DNA of 64,000 nt from Pseudoxanthomonas sp. SL93 (GCF_026625825.1 NZ_CP113065.1:1426001-1490000); one strand, 5' to 3'. Shown: positions 34,807 to 43,603, counted from the stretch's first letter. Notes: generated from the letters alone by a model not told the origin. Made by a program: numbers and translations.

Positions 34807-35025
34807 CTACTTCTTCAGGCCTGCGGCGACTTCCCGCACACTGAGTCCCAGTTCAAGCTGCAGGCGCACATATTCGCGCTCCTTGCGCGACAGCTTGCGA
34901 CCCATCTGGATGCGTACATCCTCCGCCTCCAGGATGCGCAGGATCCTCGGCATGGCCGAGCCGATGGCGTCCGCGTCATACCCCGCCTCGCGCAGAGCGG
35001 CATCCAGAAGGGCTTCGGTATCCAT
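34807..35025 (-). CDS. Small hypothetical protein
   Basis: A 72-residue helical, charged protein (EALLDAALREAGYDADAIGSAMPRILRILEAEDVRIQMGRKLSRKEREYVRLQLELGLSVREVAAGLKK). The C-terminal half resembles a short helix-turn-helix (RKEREYVRLQLELGLSVREVAAGLK), so it could bind DNA or another protein. This is by eye only. The codon pattern is consistent with coding and the start is a plain ATG without a strong ribosome site. It is isolated, with 148 bp to the CGNR regulator upstream and no gene within 397 bp downstream. Confidence 0.6.
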   Translation of the reverse strand: MDTEALLDAALREAGYDADAIGSAMPRILRILEAEDVRIQMGRKLSRKEREYVRLQLELGLSVREVAAGLKK

Positions 35026-35172
35026 GGTGCGTCCAGATCTGTTCGAGGTGCGGCATTGTGCACCAGCGGTACGCGGCAGGGTTGAACGACGTGAGGCCAG
35101 GCACCGCCAGCGTCGCGATGCATCCCTGGGCGCTTTGCAGCCTCATTCCTCCGCCAACCGACTCGGCCCGCT

Positions 35173-35769
35173 TCACACGGCGTGACTGCGTTTCCGGAAC
35201 TGCGCCGCCTTATGCCGATTGCCGCATTGGGCCATGCTGCACCAGCGGCGCTTGTGCGACTTGGTGCGGTCGTAGAACCACAGGATGCAGTCCGGGTGTT
35301 CGCACTGCCTGACCAGGGCGAAGTCAGCCTCCACCAGCAGTCGGGCCGCGGCCTCCGCCACAGGTCCGAGCAGGGACGCGGCGCCATCGCCCCGTCCGAC
35401 GCGGGTCAACAGGAGCCCGCCAGCGTCATCCCGCCGCAGAAGCGGGGACGTCGGGTAGGCCTGCAGATAGTGATTGAGGCCATCGACGGCCACCGGGCCG
35501 CCGGCCTTGCGTGTGGAGATCGCCTCCCTCACCGCGGCCCTCAGTTCGCGGCCACGCAACAGCAGATCCGTCGGAACCTCTCCACGCGCATGCCCGGTCA
35601 CGACGCCCTGCCGCACCAGCCATTGGCGCACATCCTCGTCCGTGGCCCAGTAATCCACTGTCTGGCCGTGGTTCCGGGCCTCGGTATTGAGCAGGTCCAA
35701 TGCCAGGTGGTCGCCCACCTGCGGGGCTTCGGACGTGCCGGCGCTTTCCCGCGGCGTCATGATGTTCAT
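35173..35769 (-). CDS. CGNR zinc-finger transcriptional regulator (ABATE domain)
   Basis: A 198-residue protein. The N-terminal ABATE-type domain (GDHLALDLLNTEARNHGQTVDYWATDEDVRQWL) probably senses a small ligand. The C-terminal CGNR zinc finger has four cysteines (CEHPDC...WCSMAQC) followed by the family-naming CGNRHKAAQF and many basic residues. The gene is divergent from an exported hydrolase across a 126-bp AT-rich, repeat-bearing region, the classic layout for a regulator and its target. Start candidates are GTG 35781, ATG 35769 and ATG 35760; none has a strong ribosome site. Confidence 0.85.
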   Translation of the reverse strand: MNIMTPRESAGTSEAPQVGDHLALDLLNTEARNHGQTVDYWATDEDVRQWLVRQGVVTGHARGEVPTDLLLRGRELRAAVREAISTRKAGGPVAVDGLNHYLQAYPTSPLLRRDDAGGLLLTRVGRGDGAASLLGPVAEAAARLLVEADFALVRQCEHPDCILWFYDRTKSHKRRWCSMAQCGNRHKAAQFRKRSHAV

Positions 35770-35773
35770 CAAA

Positions 35774-35860
35774 GTAACCACAAAAATAACTATTGACAGG
35801 TTATCACAGTCGGCGCAGACTGCGCCAACGTAACCTGTAATATCAATTTAAAAAGGTTAC
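35774..35860. promoter_or_regulatory. Divergent promoter/operator region between CGNR regulator and hydrolase
   Basis: This stretch is clearly more AT-rich than its surroundings. It holds ACAGGTTA (35796-35803) and TAACCTGT (35831-35838), a perfect 8-bp inverted pair. A nested palindrome GGCGCA-GAC-TGCGCC (35812-35826) lies between them, and further half-sites GTAACC (35774-35779) and GGTTAC (35855-35860) flank them. TTGACA at 35793-35798 is a perfect plus-strand -35 overlapping the first half-site, but the -10 is unclear (CAGACT at 17 bp). The symmetric GGTTA/TAACC pattern looks like operator sites for the adjacent regulator. Confidence 0.6.
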
Positions 35861-35895
35861 TCGTTTTGCGTTTCCCCCTACTGCGAGAACCCGTC

Positions 35896-36831
35896 ATGAG
35901 CCTCAAAAGCCTTCTCCTCGCTGCCGCCACGCTGGGCAGCGCCCTCCCGGCAGTGGCCACCGAGCCCGCCACGCAGGTCCACTACCGCACCGCCGACATT
36001 CAGGGCGTCAGCGTCTTCTACCGCGAGGCGGGACCCGCCGACGCGCCCGCGGTCCTCCTGCTCCACGGCTTCGGTGCCTCCTCGCACATGTTCCGGGAGC
36101 TGATTCCCGTCCTTGCGCAGCGCTACCGCGTCATCGCCCCCGATCTGCCGGGCTTTGGCCAGACGACGGTCAAGCCGGGCGTCGCGTTCCGCTATACGTT
36201 CGACAACGTGGCCTCGGTCATCGACGCCTTCACGGTCGAAAAGGGCCTCGATCGCTATGCGATCTACGTGTTCGACTACGGCGCGCCCGTGGGCTGGCGC
36301 CTGGCCGTGGCGAACCCGCAGAAGATCACCGCCATCGTCAGCCAGAACGGCAATGCCTACGAAGAAGGCTTGAGCGAAGGCTGGGCCGACATGCGCAAGG
36401 CCTGGGCGGCCCCTACCGCCGAGAACCGCGAAGCGCTGCGCCGCTTCAACACGCCCGACATGATCAAGTGGCAGTACACCGAAGGTGTCAGTGACACGTC
36501 GCTGATCGCGCCCGAGAGCTACCAGCTGGCCTCGGCAGCCATCGCGCGGATCGGGGTGGAACCGCAGATGGACCTGCTGCTGGACTACGGCAGCAACGTC
36601 CGGCAATACCCGCAGCTGCATGCCTTCTTCCGGAAGCACCAGCCGCCTACGCTGGCGATCTGGGGCAGGAACGACCCGTTCTTCATTCCCGCGGGCGCGG
36701 AAGCCTACACGCGCGACAACCCGAATGCCGAAGTGCGCTTCCTGGATACGGGCCACTTCGCCATCGAAACCCATGGTGGCGAGATCGCGGCGCGCATGCT
36801 CGAGTTCCTGGATCGCAGCATCAAGCGCTGA
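35896..36831 (+). CDS. Exported alpha/beta hydrolase with Asp nucleophile (epoxide hydrolase/haloalkane dehalogenase-like)
   Basis: A 311-residue protein with a signal peptide (MSLKSLLLAAATLGSALPAVA), thus periplasmic. The oxyanion motif is HGFG (57-60). The nucleophile elbow reads FDYGAPVGW with Asp127, where esterases have Ser; Asp is used by haloalkane dehalogenases, fluoroacetate dehalogenases and epoxide hydrolases. The other triad members are Asp260 (WGRNDPFF) and His287 (DTGHF). True substrate is unknown. A signal peptide is unusual in this subgroup. ATG 35896 is chosen for the signal peptide; an in-frame TTG at 35866 is possible. It is probably controlled by the divergent CGNR regulator. 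Confidence 0.88.
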   Translation: MSLKSLLLAAATLGSALPAVATEPATQVHYRTADIQGVSVFYREAGPADAPAVLLLHGFGASSHMFRELIPVLAQRYRVIAPDLPGFGQTTVKPGVAFRYTFDNVASVIDAFTVEKGLDRYAIYVFDYGAPVGWRLAVANPQKITAIVSQNGNAYEEGLSEGWADMRKAWAAPTAENREALRRFNTPDMIKWQYTEGVSDTSLIAPESYQLASAAIARIGVEPQMDLLLDYGSNVRQYPQLHAFFRKHQPPTLAIWGRNDPFFIPAGAEAYTRDNPNAEVRFLDTGHFAIETHGGEIAARMLEFLDRSIKR

Positions 36832-36846
36832 GCGTGGTTCGCAAGG

Positions 36847-36871
36847 GCGGACGTCCGACACGGATGTCCGC
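36847..36871 (+). terminator. Hairpin between convergent genes
   Basis: GCGGACGTCCG and CGGATGTCCGC form an 11-bp stem (one G-T pair) with a 3-base loop, 15 bp after the hydrolase stop codon, followed only by TT. It could end transcription from either side, but the missing T-run makes this tentative. Confidence 0.5.
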
Positions 36872-36909
36872 TTCGGCCCGCGAACGCAACCTGGATGACG
36901 CCACGCGCC

Positions 36910-37581
36910 TCAACACCCCATGGGCGGCAGGAACACCACCGTCGTGGCCTCCACCCATTTCCCCTCGCGCAATACCTCCACCTTCACCCGCACCGCGCTG
37001 ATCGCGACGAACGGCGATACCCCGGACATCGCCGGCGACATCTGGCCTGAGGAGGTATGCCGCAGGCCATCCAGCCAGCTGCGCGCCTGCGATGGATCGC
37101 CCAGCTTGCGGGCGTGGGCGTGTACCGCCTGCTCCAGTTCGGCCGGCGTGTATTTCGGGAAGCACGCATGCTGTTCCGGCGAGGGCGTCGGCAGCACGAA
37201 CGACACCGCATCGATGGCCTCGGCATCTTCCCAATCCGACACGCAGTGCTTCCAGTCGGTGAGGTCCAGGTGCGGGCCTTCCGCGCTCAAGCCCAGGCTG
37301 GTTTCGTACTGCACGCGCACGCGATAGGTTTCGCCCGCCGTGGCCGGCTGCAACTGCAGCGTGGCGCCATACACCTCGTCACCGAGTTCCAGCGGCACCG
37401 GCAATGACGGCGGCACCGCGCCTTCGCTCTGCCAGCCCGAAAACGAATGGTCCGAATCCGCGTGCGGCAAGACACGCAGGCCCGATAGCGACTGTGCCTG
37501 CGCCAGCAGCGGTGCACACAACAGCACCCAGCCCAGCAGAACCCACGCACGTGGCGGCTGGTTTATGCGTGATCCTTTCAT
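36910..37581 (-). CDS. Exported protein of unknown function
   Basis: A 223-residue protein with an N-terminal signal peptide (INQPPRAWVLLGWVLLCAPLLAQAQS). The mature part is a compact, probably beta-rich domain with three cysteines (HCVSDWED; QHACFPKYTP; the last residue is Cys) that could form a disulfide. Blocks such as ELGDEVYGATLQLQPATAGETYRVRVQYETS look like an immunoglobulin-like fold. There is no known family by eye. It converges with the hydrolase and is divergent from the M23 peptidase gene (211-bp gap, no clear promoter). Confidence 0.7.
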   Translation of the reverse strand: MKGSRINQPPRAWVLLGWVLLCAPLLAQAQSLSGLRVLPHADSDHSFSGWQSEGAVPPSLPVPLELGDEVYGATLQLQPATAGETYRVRVQYETSLGLSAEGPHLDLTDWKHCVSDWEDAEAIDAVSFVLPTPSPEQHACFPKYTPAELEQAVHAHARKLGDPSQARSWLDGLRHTSSGQMSPAMSGVSPFVAISAVRVKVEVLREGKWVEATTVVFLPPMGC

Positions 37582-37792
37582 CCCCTGCCCCCGTGCCGGA
37601 ACTCCGACCTTCCCCCGTCGATGTTAACGCGGCGGGCAGTGCCTGGCCGCAGATGCCCGGCTTTGCCGTGTGGTCAAGGACACCCGGCACCCGCGCGAGC
37701 GCGGCCCCATCCTTCGGCACGCGTGCGGACCGCATCAAAGGGGCATAACGGGTCCGGGCCGCCTGCATCCCCTTCCGCCACCCGAGGACACC

Positions 37793-38965
37793 ATGAAAGC
37801 CGTCACCGTCCTGCTGGGTACCGTCGGGTTGCTTGTTCCTGCCATTGCATGCGCCGCCGAACCGGTGATCCGCCTCTATCCCGCCGGCCAGGTCTGGGCC
37901 TACGAGCTGGAAGCGGCGCGCGGCCTGCACAGCGCGGTCATCCAGAACACCGCCGTGATCAACCTGTCCGTCAACGACCTGACCGTGGAAACCGTGCGCT
38001 TCGACGTGCTGCGCGACCATGACGTGGTGCTGTCCCGGACACTGCACACGGCCGACCTGGACCGCGCGGCGAAGACCGGCAGTGCGCTGAAGGCGTCCGG
38101 CATGCTGGACGTGCTGGATTTCCAGTTCGCCCCGGCGAAACTGCTGGCCGGCGCGTCGGACCTGGCCCCCGCGCGCACGCTGGCGCCCGGGCAGGCGCTG
38201 TACATCCCGGTGCAGGTGCTCGCGTTCGCAGGCAAGCCGCAGCAGGTGCGGATCACCGTGGATTACGCCGGCACCGCCGCGGATACGCGCACCACGGTGC
38301 CGTTGCGGTTCGGTGCGGTGGAAGCCCGCTTCCTGCTGCCACTGCAGGGGCGTTGGGTGGCCGGTGCCGGCTCGACGCTGCACAGCCACCATCGCTGGGC
38401 CGTGCCGGAAGAGTTCGCGTTCGATTTCGTTCGCTATGGCGCCTCGGGCGGCACTTACGCGGGCGATGGCGCCAAGGTCACCGACTACTACGCGTACGGC
38501 GCGCCGGTGCTCGCCTCCGCCGATGGCGAGGTGGTGGCATCCGTGGACACGATGCCCGACAGCACCGACGCGATGCGCCGAGCCGGCGAGGCGCTGGTCG
38601 ACTACCAGCAGCGGCTGGTCGCGCAACAGGGCGAACGGCTCGCGGCCGGCGCGGGAACACTGGCCGGCAATCACGTGGTCATCCGCCATGGCGAGGCGCT
38701 CTATTCGGTCTATGGCCACCTGAAGCCCGGCAGCGTGGGCGTGGCGGTGGGCCAGAAGGTGGTGGCAGGCCAAGCGATCGGTGCCGTCGGCACGTCGGGC
38801 AATTCGACGGAACCGCACCTGCACTTCCATGTATGCGATGCACCGGATCCGCTGAAGTGCGTGGGCATGCCGGTGCGGTTCGAGAACATCGAGATCCCGT
38901 TCTCGGAAACGCCGCGCCAGGTACAGAGCGGCGACATGATCGAAACGCTGCCGCCGCCGCGCTGA
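37793..38965 (+). CDS. Exported M23-family metallopeptidase
   Basis: A 390-residue protein with a signal peptide (MKAVTVLLGTVGLLVPAIACAA). Residues 25-185 form an unknown beta-rich N-terminal domain. The C-terminal lysostaphin-type (LytM) domain has the zinc ligands in place: His in HSHHRWA and Asp in EFAFDF, the G-x-P-V-x-A-x-x-x-G-x-V hallmark (GAPVLASADGEVV), YGHL, and the HxH motif in EPHLHFHV. It is likely a peptidoglycan endopeptidase or related secreted peptidase. GAGGA precedes the ATG. It is a single gene. Confidence 0.88.
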   Translation: MKAVTVLLGTVGLLVPAIACAAEPVIRLYPAGQVWAYELEAARGLHSAVIQNTAVINLSVNDLTVETVRFDVLRDHDVVLSRTLHTADLDRAAKTGSALKASGMLDVLDFQFAPAKLLAGASDLAPARTLAPGQALYIPVQVLAFAGKPQQVRITVDYAGTAADTRTTVPLRFGAVEARFLLPLQGRWVAGAGSTLHSHHRWAVPEEFAFDFVRYGASGGTYAGDGAKVTDYYAYGAPVLASADGEVVASVDTMPDSTDAMRRAGEALVDYQQRLVAQQGERLAAGAGTLAGNHVVIRHGEALYSVYGHLKPGSVGVAVGQKVVAGQAIGAVGTSGNSTEPHLHFHVCDAPDPLKCVGMPVRFENIEIPFSETPRQVQSGDMIETLPPPR

Positions 38966-39047
38966 GCATGATCGATGGCACGCATGCCGATGCCGACGGT
39001 AAACGTCGGGAGAGGCAGCTGGCGTGACGAGGGCTGCTGGCCCGATG

Positions 39048-39066
39048 GCCCCGGAACTCCCGGGGC
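39048..39066 (-). terminator. Short GC hairpin just after pilZ
   Basis: GCCCCGG-AACTC-CCGGGGC gives a 7-bp perfect stem 5 bp beyond the pilZ stop on the minus strand, between convergent genes. No T-run follows. Confidence 0.4.
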
Positions 39067-39071
39067 GGCGC

Positions 39072-39428
39072 TTACATGGTGTGCGTGGGCTTTTCGCCGC
39101 TGAGGCTGCCGGCCAGCAGGGTTTCGATCTTGTTCTTCACGGCTTCGCCTTCGCTGCTGTCGGCGAACTGCACGCCGATGCCGGCGGTACGGTTGCCCTG
39201 CGCGCCGACCGGCGTCACCCAGACCACCTTCCCGGCGACCGGCAGGCGTTCGCTGGAATCCGGCAGCGTCAGCAGCAGGAAGACCTCGTCACCCAGGAAA
39301 TACCGCTTGGGCGTGGGCACGAAGATGCCGCCATTGCGCATGTAGGGCATGTAGGCGTTGTACAGCGCGGTCTTGTCCTTGACCGCCAGTGACAGGATGC
39401 CCTGCCGATTGCCTGCTGCTGCATTCAT
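39072..39428 (-). CDS. pilZ: Type IV pilus PilZ protein
   Basis: A 118-residue single PilZ domain. It belongs to the non-canonical pilus type: the N-terminal RxxxR c-di-GMP-binding motif is absent, while the NGGIFVPTPKRYFLGDEVFLLLTLPDSSERLPVAGKVVWVTP core and GIGVQF are conserved. Orthologues in Xanthomonas and Pseudomonas are needed for type IV pilus assembly and bind the FimX/PilB system; that is family knowledge. It lies 13 bp after holB at the end of the fab-holB transcript. The start at 39428 is set by homology; the longer frame overlaps holB. Confidence 0.92.
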   Translation of the reverse strand: MNAAAGNRQGILSLAVKDKTALYNAYMPYMRNGGIFVPTPKRYFLGDEVFLLLTLPDSSERLPVAGKVVWVTPVGAQGNRTAGIGVQFADSSEGEAVKNKIETLLAGSLSGEKPTHTM

Positions 39429-39441
39429 CCCGCATCTCCGA

Positions 39442-40422
39442 TCAGTTGCGGCGCGCTCCGACAGCACGCCCGCGTTCCGCGCCGGCCCAGGCCAGCAACA
39501 GTTCCACCATGGCCAGGTCACCGCGCACCGTGGTCCGCATCAGGTCGCGGGTACGGTTGGCGGCATCGAACCAGGCGGCCAGCTTGTTCAATCGCGCCGG
39601 ATCGGTCAAGCCGACCGTGCCGGCATGTGCCAGCACCACATCCGCAGCGTGACGCAGTCGTGCATCGGCCAGTTCGTCGTTGGCCCAGCGCTGCGCGGTT
39701 TCCACCACGCCGATCTCGCCCTTCTCCAGACGTTGCAAGTCGCGTGCCACGGCATCACGCAGTGCGAGCCCGTCGCTGCGCAGCCATTCGTCGGCCAGCC
39801 CCGGATGACCGCGCGCGGCCTCCAGCGCCTGCGCGGCATCGGCGGCGGCATGACCTTGCGCACGCAACCACGCCAGCGCCTCGTCATGCGGCGGCAGGCG
39901 GAACTCCAGCCGCTGGCAGCGGCTGCGGATGGTGGCCGGCAGCCGCGCGGGCTGTGCGCTGATCAGCCAGAGGTAACGGCCCGGCGATGGTTCTTCCAGC
40001 GTCTTCAGCAGGGCGTTGCAGGCAGACCGGTTGATGGCGTCGGCCGGATCGATGATGGCCACCTGCGCGCCGCCATACTGCGGCGTCAGTGAGAGCTTCT
40101 GCGACACCTCGCGGATCTGGTCGATGACGATCTCGGTGCGCAGCTTGCTGCCATCCTTGGTGGCGACGAAGGAGATGATCTGCAGGTCGGGATGCGTGCC
40201 GGCGTCGATCAGGTGCGTGCTGCGGTCACCCGGCGCGGGTTCGCCATGCGCATCGCGTTGCTGCGCCAGCACGCGGCGCGCCAGCCGGTCGGCGACCGCG
40301 CGCTTGCCCAGGCCGTCCGGCCCGCAGATCAGCAGGCCATGGCCGAGGCGGTCGGCCTCGAGCGCTGCCACCGCATGGTCATAGGCGCGTTGCTGCCACG
40401 GCGAGAACGGGGCGCTGCTCAT
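39442..40422 (-). CDS. holB: DNA polymerase III subunit delta'
   Basis: A 326-residue clamp-loader subunit. The AAA+ core keeps a P-loop-like GPDGLGK (34-40), the family-typical [33 protein letters not shown] with sensor residues, and no functional arginine-finger change. The stop codon is followed at 13 bp by pilZ, and the start overlaps the tmk stop (ATGA). The tmk-holB-pilZ order is standard in gammaproteobacteria. Confidence 0.93.
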   Translation of the reverse strand: MSSAPFSPWQQRAYDHAVAALEADRLGHGLLICGPDGLGKRAVADRLARRVLAQQRDAHGEPAPGDRSTHLIDAGTHPDLQIISFVATKDGSKLRTEIVIDQIREVSQKLSLTPQYGGAQVAIIDPADAINRSACNALLKTLEEPSPGRYLWLISAQPARLPATIRSRCQRLEFRLPPHDEALAWLRAQGHAAADAAQALEAARGHPGLADEWLRSDGLALRDAVARDLQRLEKGEIGVVETAQRWANDELADARLRHAADVVLAHAGTVGLTDPARLNKLAAWFDAANRTRDLMRTTVRGDLAMVELLLAWAGAERGRAVGARRN

Positions 40423-41081
40423 GCCAGGTCGCTGTCGGTCAGCGTGCCGAGGTAGGCCGACAAGGCATCCGTCACCGCGGCGCCTACGGCCACCGGCGGC
40501 TGGCTGGCGTCGATCAGGCGGAAGCGTCCCGGTTCGGCCAGCGCGCGGGCGCGGAAACCGGCGCGCACGCGTTCGAAGAAATCATCCTGCTCGCTTTCGA
40601 TGCGGTCCGGCCACAGGTCGCGGCCGGCGGTGCGTGCGCGGCCTTCGCGCACGTCCAGGTCAAGCAGCAGGGTCAGCCCGGGCTTCAGGCCCACGGCGCG
40701 ACGCTCGAGTGCGGCGATCCATTCGGCATCCAGGCCGCGGCCATGCCCCTGGTAGGCATAGCTGGAATCGGTGAAGCGGTCGCTGACGACGAAGGCGCCG
40801 CGTTGCAGCGCCGGGCGCAAGACCTGCCGCACGTGCTGCGCGCGCGAGGCGAACATCAGCAGCAGTTCGGTTTCCGGTGCCAGCGCTTCATCCCGCGGAT
40901 CGAGCAGCAACTCGCGGATGCGTTCGGCCAGTGGCGTGCCGCCGGGCTCGCGCGTCAGCGCGACGTCGTGGCCACGGGCCTGCAGCAGTTCGCGCACGGC
41001 CGTGATCGCGCTGGTCTTGCCGGCGCCCTCGCCGCCTTCCAGCGTGATCAGGCGCGGATGGGTGAGCAGGGCTTCGGTCAT
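40419..41081 (-). CDS. tmk: Thymidylate kinase
   Basis: A 220-residue kinase converting dTMP to dTDP. The P-loop is EGGEGAGKTS (about 15-24), the DR(Y/H/F) motif is DRFTDSSYAYQG, and the TMP-binding region is LTREPGGTPLAERIR. The LID region is in RTAGRDLWPDRIESEQDDFF, an arginine-bearing LID as in E. coli-type enzymes. ATGA overlaps link it to mltG upstream and holB downstream. Confidence 0.95.
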   Translation of the reverse strand: MTEALLTHPRLITLEGGEGAGKTSAITAVRELLQARGHDVALTREPGGTPLAERIRELLLDPRDEALAPETELLLMFASRAQHVRQVLRPALQRGAFVVSDRFTDSSYAYQGHGRGLDAEWIAALERRAVGLKPGLTLLLDLDVREGRARTAGRDLWPDRIESEQDDFFERVRAGFRARALAEPGRFRLIDASQPPVAVGAAVTDALSAYLGTLTDSDLA

Positions 41082-42145
41082 TGCCGTGCCGCCTTGTCCA
41101 GCGTCTGCCGGCGCGTCACCAGGTATTTCGCCACCGCGGCGTTGTGCTCGGCCAGCGTGGCGGAGAACAGGTGTCGGCCACTGCCGTCACCGACGGCGAC
41201 GAAGTACAGCGCATCACCATCGGCAGGATTCACGGCCGCCTTCAACGCATCCACGCCGGGCATGGCGATGGGCGTGGGCGTCAGCCCCTTGCGGGTGTAG
41301 GTGTTGTACGGGGTGTCGGTGGTCAGGTCGCGGCGGCGGATGTTGCCGTCGTAGCTGCTGCCGATGCCGTAGATGACGGTGGGGTCGGTCTGCAGCGGCA
41401 TGCCGATCTTGAGGCGGCGCGCAAACACGCCGGCGATGGCCGGGCGTTCTTCGGCGATGCCGGTCTCTTTCTCTATGATCGAGGCGAGGATCAGGGCTTC
41501 TTCCGCCGACTGCAGCGGAATGCCGGCCGCACGGTCTTCCCAGGCGGCGGTCATCGCCTTCTCCATCGCGGCATGGGCGCGCTTGAGCACGTCCAGGTCG
41601 GATTCGCTGCGCGTGTAGACATAGGTCTCGGGCAGGAAGCGGCCTTCCGGGTGCTGGCCGGGGTGGCCGAGTGCGGCCATCAGTTCGGCATCGCTCATCT
41701 GCGCGGTCTTCTGCTGCAGCGGCGTGGCATTGCGCAGCGCGACGCGCACCTGGCGGATGTTCCAGCCTTCGACCAGGGTGAAGCGGTACTGCAGCGTGCG
41801 GCCTTCGCGCATCCGCTGCAGCAGCTCGCGCGGCGTGAGCTCGGGAGCCAGCGCGTATTCACCGACCTTCAGCTGGCTGGCGGTGTTGGTCTCGCGGGCC
41901 AGCAGGCGCCATTGCAGATCGCTGCCGTGCGACACGCCCTGCTCGCGCAGCTTGCGCAGCACGGTGGGAAAGGCGTCGCCGCTGGCGACTTCCAGGGTGG
42001 CGTCGGCGCTGACGCCACCGATGGCGGTGTCGGCGAAGCCGCGATGACCCTGCCACAGCCAGAACGCCGCACCGGCCGCCAGGGCCAGTAGCAGGAAGAA
42101 GGTGATGACGATGAAGCGGCAACCGCGCTTGAGACCAGACGCCAC
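41078..42145 (-). CDS. mltG: Endolytic murein transglycosylase MltG
   Basis: A 355-residue YceG-family protein that cuts nascent glycan strands at the inner membrane. One N-terminal transmembrane helix (11-31) is followed by a LysM-like region (about 50-115) and the catalytic domain, with the expected glutamate in ASIIEKETGIAEE (Glu225). The C-terminal part has YNTYTRKGLTPTPIAMPG, a family hallmark. The start codon is GTG (42145), preceded by GAGG. It overlaps tmk by 4 bp and lies 96 bp after pabB. Confidence 0.94.
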   Translation of the reverse strand: MASGLKRGCRFIVITFFLLLALAAGAAFWLWQGHRGFADTAIGGVSADATLEVASGDAFPTVLRKLREQGVSHGSDLQWRLLARETNTASQLKVGEYALAPELTPRELLQRMREGRTLQYRFTLVEGWNIRQVRVALRNATPLQQKTAQMSDAELMAALGHPGQHPEGRFLPETYVYTRSESDLDVLKRAHAAMEKAMTAAWEDRAAGIPLQSAEEALILASIIEKETGIAEERPAIAGVFARRLKIGMPLQTDPTVIYGIGSSYDGNIRRRDLTTDTPYNTYTRKGLTPTPIAMPGVDALKAAVNPADGDALYFVAVGDGSGRHLFSATLAEHNAAVAKYLVTRRQTLDKAARQ

Positions 42146-42241
42146 GCAATCCTCGGTAGGTGAAGCAGGCCGTGCAGGATACCCGGTCGCCGTCTCAGGC
42201 TGTAGGCACGGCCGGCGGGCGGCGCGCGCCTTCGGCCTGGA

Positions 42242-43603
42242 TCAGTCGGCCAGTGCCTTCAGCACCCCGCGGGCCTTGGCGCGGGTCTCGTCGAGTTCCT
42301 TGTCCGGCAGGGAGTCGGCGACGATGCCGGCCCCGGTACGGAAGCGGGCCACGCTGCCTGCCCCATCGGCCAGGACCTCGGCGCTGCGGATCAGGATGTT
42401 CAGGTCCAGGTCGCCATCGCGGTTCAGCCAGCCGAAGGCGCCGGTGTAGGCGCCGCGCGGAGTCCGTTCAAGCTCCGCGATGATCTGCATGCAGCGCACC
42501 TTGGGGCAGCCGGTGATGGTGCCGCCGGGGAACGTGGCGCGGATGACGTCACCGGGCGTGGCGTCGGCGCGCAGGTGGCCGCGCACGTTGCTGACGATGT
42601 GGTGCACGTGGGCGTAGCTTTCCACGGTCATCAGTTCATCCACCTGCACGCTGCCGGGCAGGCAGACGCGGCCGAGGTCGTTGCGCTCCAGGTCGATCAG
42701 CATGACGTGCTCGGCGCGCTCCTTCGGGTGGCCGACCAGCTCGCGGATGCGGGCGGCATCGTCGTCGCCTTCGAAACGGGGGCGCGTGCCGGCGATGGGC
42801 CGGGTCTCGACCACGTCCCCGCGCACCGATACCAGCCGCTCGGGTGAGGAACTGACCACGGTCCAGTCCGGCGTGGCGAACAGGCCGGCGAAAGGCGCGG
42901 GATTGGCGGTACGCAGGCGCGCGTACAGCGCGGCGGGATCCAGCGGCGAATCGAAGCGGGCGTGCCAGGCACGCGACAGGTTGACCTGGAAGATGTCGCC
43001 CGCGCGCAGGTACTCGAGGATGTGCTGTACGCCGTCGGTGAAGCGCTGCGGTTCGTCTTCATCGATGCGTGCCGGAGGCTGCCACGCGGGCAACGCCGGC
43101 TGCTGCGCGGCCTGCGCGACATGGTCCGCAATCCCGGCGATCAACGCACCCTGCCCTGCTTCCGCCACCACCACGCAGTCGCCGGTGCTGCGATCCCGCA
43201 GCACGGCGGCAGGACAGCGAAGGGCCAGCGCGACGGGTTGCGTGGCGGGGGCTTGCGGGAGTTGCAGGACCGGTTCGACCTGCTGCGCCAGTTCGTACGC
43301 CAGCAGCAGTGCCCAGCCGCCGCGGAACGGCCAGCGCGGTTCTTCGCGCGGCGTGCGCTGCGCCTGCCAGTGGCGATCGAGCACGGCGAGGAAATCGCCG
43401 GCTTCCACGTTGCCCTGCAGGTCGCGGGTGACACCGTCGGCATCCAGGCGCAGCCCGGTGCCATCGGCCACCAGCAGGAAATCCCACCGTCCCTGCGCGG
43501 TACCGGACGCGACGGATTCCAGCAGCACGGGATAGCGCTGCGGATCCCGTCGATGCAGGGCCAGCAGGTCGGTGTCGGAAGGCAGCGCGCGGGTTTCGAT
43601 CAT
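42242..43603 (-). CDS. pabB: Aminodeoxychorismate synthase component I
   Basis: A 453-residue chorismate-utilising enzyme that, with PabA glutaminase, forms 4-amino-4-deoxychorismate for folate. The chorismate-binding half is clear: QVNLSRAW, SSSPERLVSV, ETRPIAGTRPR, DLERNDLGRV, FPGGTITGCPKVR and a C-terminal GAGIVADSLPDKE. The TG in TITGCPK supports PabB over TrpE, whose equivalent residues differ, but the distinction is not absolute. The gene occupies the position between fabF and mltG where E. coli has pabC. It is separated from fabF by a palindromic repeat (43609-43694). Confidence 0.87.
   Translation of the reverse strand: MIETRALPSDTDLLALHRRDPQRYPVLLESVASGTAQGRWDFLLVADGTGLRLDADGVTRDLQGNVEAGDFLAVLDRHWQAQRTPREEPRWPFRGGWALLLAYELAQQVEPVLQLPQAPATQPVALALRCPAAVLRDRSTGDCVVVAEAGQGALIAGIADHVAQAAQQPALPAWQPPARIDEDEPQRFTDGVQHILEYLRAGDIFQVNLSRAWHARFDSPLDPAALYARLRTANPAPFAGLFATPDWTVVSSSPERLVSVRGDVVETRPIAGTRPRFEGDDDAARIRELVGHPKERAEHVMLIDLERNDLGRVCLPGSVQVDELMTVESYAHVHHIVSNVRGHLRADATPGDVIRATFPGGTITGCPKVRCMQIIAELERTPRGAYTGAFGWLNRDGDLDLNILIRSAEVLADGAGSVARFRTGAGIVADSLPDKELDETRAKARGVLKALAD

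Noticed and set aside
34475..35185. Plus-strand open frames between the cyclase and the small hypothetical gene
   Set aside because: Arg/Ala-rich translations without ribosome sites, domains or plausible codon pattern.
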